A stretch of DNA of 64,000 nt from Cadophora sp. MPI-SDFR-AT-0126 (taxonomy: Eukaryota; Ascomycota; Leotiomycetes; Helotiales; Ploettnerulaceae), in NCBI GenBank assembly GCA_020747065.1, contig JAGMVK010000001.1, forward strand, positions 2,666,001-2,730,000. The letters are read 5' to 3'. The translations under genes and the position numbers were made by a program. The number at the start of each line of letters is the position of its first letter. Within the stretch, counting starts at the first letter, position 1. This document shows, in pieces, positions 58,794 to 64,000 of this stretch. The notes beneath the pieces are model-generated. The model made no database searches and had not been told where the DNA came from. It saw only the letters and a program-made list of their open reading frames with translations.

Positions 58794-60133
58794 ATGCCTA
58801 ATCACCTAGCGGCTGACGGTGGGCGCCGACTTCAGGATATATCTCGAGAGGGAGAAATTGTGTCTTACTGGCGCATGGTCTGGCGCGACTATGCTTCAAT
58901 CGCTGTCGTTGCCGCTTCCAGCCTCTGGGTTTACCGTCTCCCAATGTATCTCCTAGATCACCGTGTTGTCCCAGTATCGAAATACAACCCGCGAAGCAAT
59001 CTGGAAGACCAGAGCCCTGCCTATGAAGGGCCGTTGGAGCTCAGCTACCCCTATATACGGGAGCCTATTCCGACATGGGCCTGCGGTGTCGTTGTCGTCT
59101 TGATTCCTCTGATTGTCATTGCCCTCTTCCAGCTCAAGCTTCGAAGTCTCTGGGACTTTCATGCTGGACTGACAGGGACTCTCAAAGCGACAGTGTCGTC
59201 GTATGTGCAGGATGAACTTTGCTCCAATGTCCGCATATTTGTACTGATTGGGTTTAGAACATTGATTGCCACCACTTTCAAGCACTTCATAGGAGGCTTC
59301 CGACCGCATTACGTACAAGTATGCAAACCAGACATGACCATGATATTCGGAGGTACCAGCCAACTGCAGAGCTTTTTCAACTCCTCGGCGTGTACTGCAA
59401 ATTCCCATGATGTTAACAGAGCGTGAGCATACACAGTTTTCTAGCAGAGAAGGGCGGTAGGCTGACGTTTGTGGTAGCATTCAAGGCTTTCCAAGCGGTC
59501 ATACTACCAGCGCTTTTGCCGGAGCCATGTTCCTTACTCTATACCTGAATGCGAAATTGAAGGCCTTTGCAGATCATGCTTCGGAATTCTGGGTATTTAT
59601 TGTCACGATTACGCCTTTGCTTCTAGCATCTTTGATTGGAGGGTCGATGTACATTTCCTATGTACGCCTGGCTTCCATAGACTTCTCACTATCTGCATTT
59701 ACTGACATATTTGTGCTTATAGCAGCATCATGCTTATGAAGTTGTCATCGGAATGGTAACTGGAATCGCAGTTGGTGCCCTTGGATATCGTTCCTCATAC
59801 GCAGCAGTGTTCGACTTTCGATACAACCACATTCCCCTTCCACCTTTTGGCGCAAGAGCCCGGTTCGAATATGGTATAGATACAAGCTCAGTCAGATCTA
59901 TCAGCACCGGAGGCGGAGATAATTCGGAAGAGACACATCCCGTAATGTGGAGTTGGTGGACCAGATCTGGAGCTGGGGTCCTGGAGCAAGAAAGAGCACT
60001 TTCGTGGCAAAAGATTATGGGGTGTGCGGGGAAGAGCACACTGGGGAGGATGACATCAAAATTACGAACAGTGAAGGTCAATGGGGATAAACACGCAACC
60101 GAAGCGAATGACCAGTCCAAAATTGACCAATAA
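58794..60133 (+). CDS. PAP2-type lipid phosphate phosphatase, integral membrane
   Basis: Four exons (58794-59200, 59258-59422, 59478-59661, 59723-60133) give 388 aa. Several hydrophobic helices are visible (ASIAVVAASSLWVYRLPMYL, GVVVVLIPLIVIALF, FVIVTITPLLLASLIGG-like segments). Phosphatase motif I is K144-x6-R151P (KHFIGGFRP). Motif II is P196SGH (GFPSGHTTSAF). Motif III is weak: HHAYEVVIG follows YISYQ directly, with no SR pair and Glu instead of Asp. The family removes phosphate from phosphatidic acid or diacylglycerol pyrophosphate at the membrane; the exact substrate is not visible. The first intron is 57 nt and stop-free, so both spliced and retained forms stay in frame. The C-terminal 100 residues are hydrophilic. 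An alternative acceptor 3 nt further (59726) would drop the glutamine. Confidence 0.88.
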
Positions 60134-60349
60134 ATGAGTATGGCGGGAAATATTTACCTAATTTGGCAACTGAGGCGTCCTGGTCATGACCTTAGGCAGT
60201 GCCACAACACAGTGCCTTGAACCTAGATTATTGTACTCCACAGACTTTCATACGTCGAAGAGCTTCCTTCAGTCCAATCTTAAAATGATACAGATGACAT
60301 GGGTATCGTGTTCTCGTCGAAAAGATTATATATCTGGCTCGCAACCTAT

Positions 60350-61679
60350 CTACAGCCCGTGGTCAATCTTCTGGCTCTCAACGCCCTTCTCAATTACTCC
60401 CTCTCCAGCCATCGCAAACTCGTAGTCCAAGTCAGGCTGTGCCTCAGCATACAACGCATTCCTTTCACTAGCCATCTTAAAGTTGTACGCCGCTTCCTCG
60501 TCGCTAACAACATGTTTCTTGAGAGAAGGGTTTCCAGCCATGGCAGCCTCAACCTGTAGCTGAATAGCACAACCACGGTCCAACAAACCAAAGAGGAAGC
60601 CCGCTTCGTCGACTGTTGCGCCTGTTGAGAGGAGACCGTGGTTGAGGAGAATGGCAGTCTATGATAGTCAGCTACGTTTTCTGCTCAACTGATTCTCAAG
60701 CTCAGCAGAACGAATGAACGAACCTTGTTACTTGGCCCCAGAGCCTTGGCGATATTCTTTCCTTCCTCTTCAGCAAAGACGATACCACCATACTCGGCAT
60801 ATACAGCTACGGAATTGTATAGGTAGCAGATATCCTGATTCAACATGTCGATTCCAGTAGCGAAGGATGACCATGCACGGCCTGCATTTGTGTGTGCGTG
60901 GCAGACGGCGTGTACGTCGGGCCTTGCCTTGTGGATCTCGGAGTGGATGAGGAAGCCGGCGGAGTTCGCTGGTCTAGTCTGTTGAGTAAATCAGAACAAG
61001 AGTAACCAAAAAAATCCAGAGAACGAACGTCTCATCATTCAAGGCTAGAAATGCTACAAGCAACATTGAGTAAACATACCCTGTTTCCACCAACGATCTT
61101 TCCGGTCTTGATATCCAAACAAATCAGATCTCCAGCAGTCATGAGACCGAAATGCTTGCCAAGAGGATTCATCCAGATGTAGTCCTCGAACTCGGGATCG
61201 CGGACAGAGATGTGACCAGACATGCCCTCGGTGAAACCTTTACGGGAGAAGTCACGGAAGACCGCTGCGGTGTGGATGAGGATGTGTCTACGCTCCTCAG
61301 CAGGAGTTTGAAATTTTGGGATGCCTGCAGTTGCCAGTCAATTCGTCTTCGTACAAGATGATGGAGCTGGTATTCTGATATCATAAAAAGTGGGATGCAT
61401 CTCAGATTCTGAAGTAGTTCTAAAACTCCATCTCTGTCATCGCCACCTGGTGAGATGGTCCATGACAAGTGTCTTTGGATGAGGAATTACAGTGTCTCCC
61501 GTAGGTGAAAGGAGTTTCTTACCAGGTATAATCAATCCCCCGTGACTAATAGCCTCCAGAGGCGTTTTATCCTCCGCTCCATGAACGTGTTGTTGTTGTT
61601 GATGTTGAGGCTCGTCCTTCACAACCCCCACTTTAGCCGAGATTGGTACCACCATGTCTGAAGTCGCTGAGGGAGCCAT
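60350..61679 (-). CDS. Class II aldolase/adducin-family protein
   Basis: Four exons (61679-61523, 61324-61080, 60978-60724, 60658-60350) give 321 aa. The fold is that of L-fuculose-phosphate aldolase and adducin heads. Zinc-ligand regions are intact: [25 protein letters not shown] and [16 protein letters not shown]. This suggests a metal-dependent aldolase or related enzyme, though the substrate is unknown. The N-terminal 50 residues are poorly structured with a short glutamine run. The donor of intron 3 is GTTCGT and that of intron 1 GTAAGA; intron 1 is long for this window (198 nt). The gene converges with the PAP2 gene (216 bp between stop codons). Confidence 0.92.
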
Positions 61680-62337
61680 CTCAAAAGAATCACAAAATTT
61701 TGATACAAAACTGTCACAAATGCAGTCTTCGGTATTGGAGGAAAGACAGGACGAAGTTTAAAAGCTTTCTTGAATAAAAAGAAGTGAAGATTATTCTCGG
61801 CTGTCCCGATAAGGCGTTTTTAGTATGAAGGGCGCGGGGTTAGGGGCAGGGATGCTATCACGGAGTGCCAAGAATGGGGGAGTCAAAACATTTGAAGCCC
61901 GGAATAATTTCATCGTTCGGACATCGAATGACATCTGTATGGAACGTCAAGCTTATTGGAACATTCTCCTCGAAAATTTGTCAACTCCTTGTGTCAACCA
62001 AGGGCAAGGGTGAGAAACTGGTTGCTGCTCTACGACACGGGTTTATTTGGTCCGAATCAGGTGTTCCATGATGGGCAGGAGAACCCGAACTGGCTTTCAA
62101 CAACAGCTACTCGTTTGGATGGGGCTCTAAAGAGAGTGTCACACAGTTATGATGCCCTAGAGAGATAAGACGACGCGAGAAACATATCTTGGAATTGCTT
62201 GTATCAACTATCCAGTCCTCTGTCACTTTTCATCGCCTTTCCATAGGCATTGATCATTAGATAGTGGCTATCGACTTGTTTTGCCTCAAACCCAAATGAA
62301 TATCTCAAAACCACAGTAAGTATTTTAGGCTGCGAAC
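61680..62337. other. Intergenic between aldolase-family and RGS genes
   Basis: 658 bp with the aldolase-family promoter and the 3' flank of the RGS gene. Only short frames are present. Confidence 0.5.
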
Positions 62338-63896
62338 TCAGAAGAAATTTCCTTTTGGGAGAGCAACAAAAATTACCGTCAACGGTATGGTAATGACTAC
62401 TCCCCACATATTCGCCACCAAAACAATCTTATCCTGCAACACCCTCAAAGTCTCATCCTGCGTCCAAGTAATCTTGTCAAATACTTTTCTTATCAACAGC
62501 TTCCTCTGATACTTCTCCACCCAGACCGCATCATCGAAACTATTCTTTGGCCCGAACGTCTGCATCGTCGATGGCCGGTAACTTGATCCATCGCCCTCAC
62601 CTCTGAGTTCGTCTTCGCGATCATTTGGCCGAGAAGCCAACTGGACTATTCGATCCTCTGTGCTTCCAGAGGAGTTTCTGCGCATTTCACCGATCTCAGA
62701 ATCGAGTTCCTGCTCCCATGGACGAAGATTTCGAGCGTGTGAGTGATGGAGTATCACACAGAGACCTTTGTAGGCTGTAACCATGGTCGATATACCCATG
62801 AACCACTCGATGGCTGCGAAGATCCTCTACCATCGACTTGCGGTTGACAAGGTTAGAATTACCGCTATTGCGAAGCCGAAGATGGTGTTGGTGACGCCCA
62901 TTGTTCTCACGAAGAAGACGCGAGGCTTGTTGCCATTGCAAATCGACCATCGAATGAAGTTCGGATGCGATTGACCTCGGAGGGTAGCTTCAGCAATTTT
63001 GACTGCTGGCTCGAGAGCGGAAGGGTGAGTCGTGTGCTGCAGTGCGTGTAGACAACGTGCACGGTCTCGGTGAGATATATTGAGTTCTCGAGGAGCAGTA
63101 AATGCGAGATAATGTCTCATCACTCGGTTGATCTGGTCTCTCTCATGGGTTGGATAGTGGCTGCACTTGTCAGCGAGAAGTTTCGTAGCATTTGAGACCG
63201 CTGTACCTACAAGGTTGCCATTTCAGGCCGGCTTGAGCCACAACCTCTGCGTCGCTAGGCACAGCTGTTGACCCTGATGTTACAGACGGAGATTCTCTAA
63301 GCTCGCTTTCCATGTGATTGTGGGCTGTTCTCAGATCTTGAGCCGACCCTTGCGAAGTGCTTGTATTGAGGACCAAGCTCTTTCCGTCGTATCTTGTCTC
63401 CATCAAGGCATTGCTAGCTTCTCGTCTGGTTTCCTTTCTTTCTCCTTTTCCCCCATCCTTGGTCAAGTCAGGAACATTTATTTCTGGAAGGAATTCAGGC
63501 GAGAGTGCTTTCTCTTTTTCAGGCAAAGCCTCGAAGCGCCGAACATAATCCTTGAACCACAGATAGAACTGCATATTCTCTGCGCTGAATTCGACATACA
63601 CCAAGTAGTCCATGAAGTCGTTCAACGAAAATGGCTACGGATAGCATTAGTGCAACTCTTTGTCCAGATAATTTAACATACCGGCAAAGTTCTGTTGTCA
63701 AGAATATTTTCAAAGGAAAGTCCTTCCGGAATTGCTCTTTCAGAATCTATAATATGTCAAAATAGTTGCAAATTCAGCAGTAATGGTTGTTGCACGCACT
63801 TTTAGCTCGTTCGAGATATCGGGCACAGTCTTTGGCATTGATCGGGCCAACTGGCATATGGAAGTAGTTGGGTCGACGATGAAACAGGACAGACAT
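62338..63896 (-). CDS. RAX1: RGS-domain membrane protein, Rax1-like, with an in-frame TAG
   Basis: Exons 63896-63800, 63746-63682, 63634-63207 and 63160-62338 give a 470-codon frame. It starts MSVLFHRRPNYFH. An RGS-like domain follows (FSLNDFMDYLVYVEFSAENMQFYLWF), split by a charged low-complexity insert, then HYPTHERDQINRVMRHYL. The C-terminal part carries three hydrophobic segments: FFVRTMGVTNTIFGFAIAVI, then FAAIEWFMGISTMVTAYKG, and MWGVVITIPLTVIFVALP. An N-terminal RGS domain with C-terminal membrane helices is the layout of Rax1, which in yeast marks bud sites with Rax2. Codon 308 (62829-62827) is TAG, right after ASRW and before RIFAAIEW. As read, translation would stop after the first membrane segment, while the frame continues intact for 162 codons. 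The upstream promoter is mostly outside the window. Confidence 0.75.
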
Positions 63897-64000
63897 GATC
63901 CATAGCAATTTTGTCAAATGATTGAACTCGTGAAGGGAACGAGTAAGTTCGAAGGTCACCAATTCTATTCGAATAGTGGTAAAATTTCAACACACTCCAA

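Overview
The window is nuclear DNA of a filamentous ascomycete (Pezizomycotina). The genes are split by short introns, mostly 45-120 nt, with GTRNGT-like donors, CTAAC/CTGAC branch sites and YAG acceptors. The gene set is typical of these fungi: a Crm1 exportin, the Dad2 DASH subunit, shugoshin, a LIM-domain (paxillin-like) protein, an Ecl1-family protein, ArsH and an RGS/Rax1-like protein. A leotiomycete is my guess for the class; nothing in the sequence proves it. I see no tRNA, rRNA, CRISPR array or intact transposon.

Layout. Left (0-20 kb): the 3' part of a PheC-like cyclohexadienyl dehydratase; an OB-fold/zinc-ribbon nucleic-acid-binding protein; inositol-3-phosphate synthase (INO1) behind a 4.6 kb upstream region; a LIM-domain protein; then a small metabolic group (ArsH, a short-chain dehydrogenase, a secreted DUF3237 protein, an amidase). 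Middle (20.2-38.8 kb): two long stretches without recognisable genes, about 10 kb and 8 kb, on either side of one short zinc-binding Ecl1-family gene. They hold microsatellites and a short dispersed repeat. Right (38.8-64 kb): compact housekeeping DNA with VPS29 (retromer), SGO1, DAD2, a TPX2-like protein, a secreted phytase-like esterase, CRM1, alanine-glyoxylate aminotransferase, a PAP2 lipid phosphatase, a class II aldolase-family protein and a Rax1-like RGS membrane protein.

How the genes relate. SGO1 and DAD2 are divergent over a 428 bp intergenic region, and a TPX2-like gene follows DAD2, so three genes with proven or likely spindle/kinetochore roles lie side by side. The other genes look like independent units. 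The points most worth a second look are an in-frame TAG in the middle of the Rax1-like gene, an ATG-less in-frame leader resembling a mitochondrial presequence before the aminotransferase, threonine at the leptomycin-B position of Crm1 together with a GC-AG intron, and the gene desert around the Ecl1-family gene. I found no clear case of a wholly new multi-gene system. Exon joins were read by eye from splice signals and reading frame; no RNA or database evidence was available.
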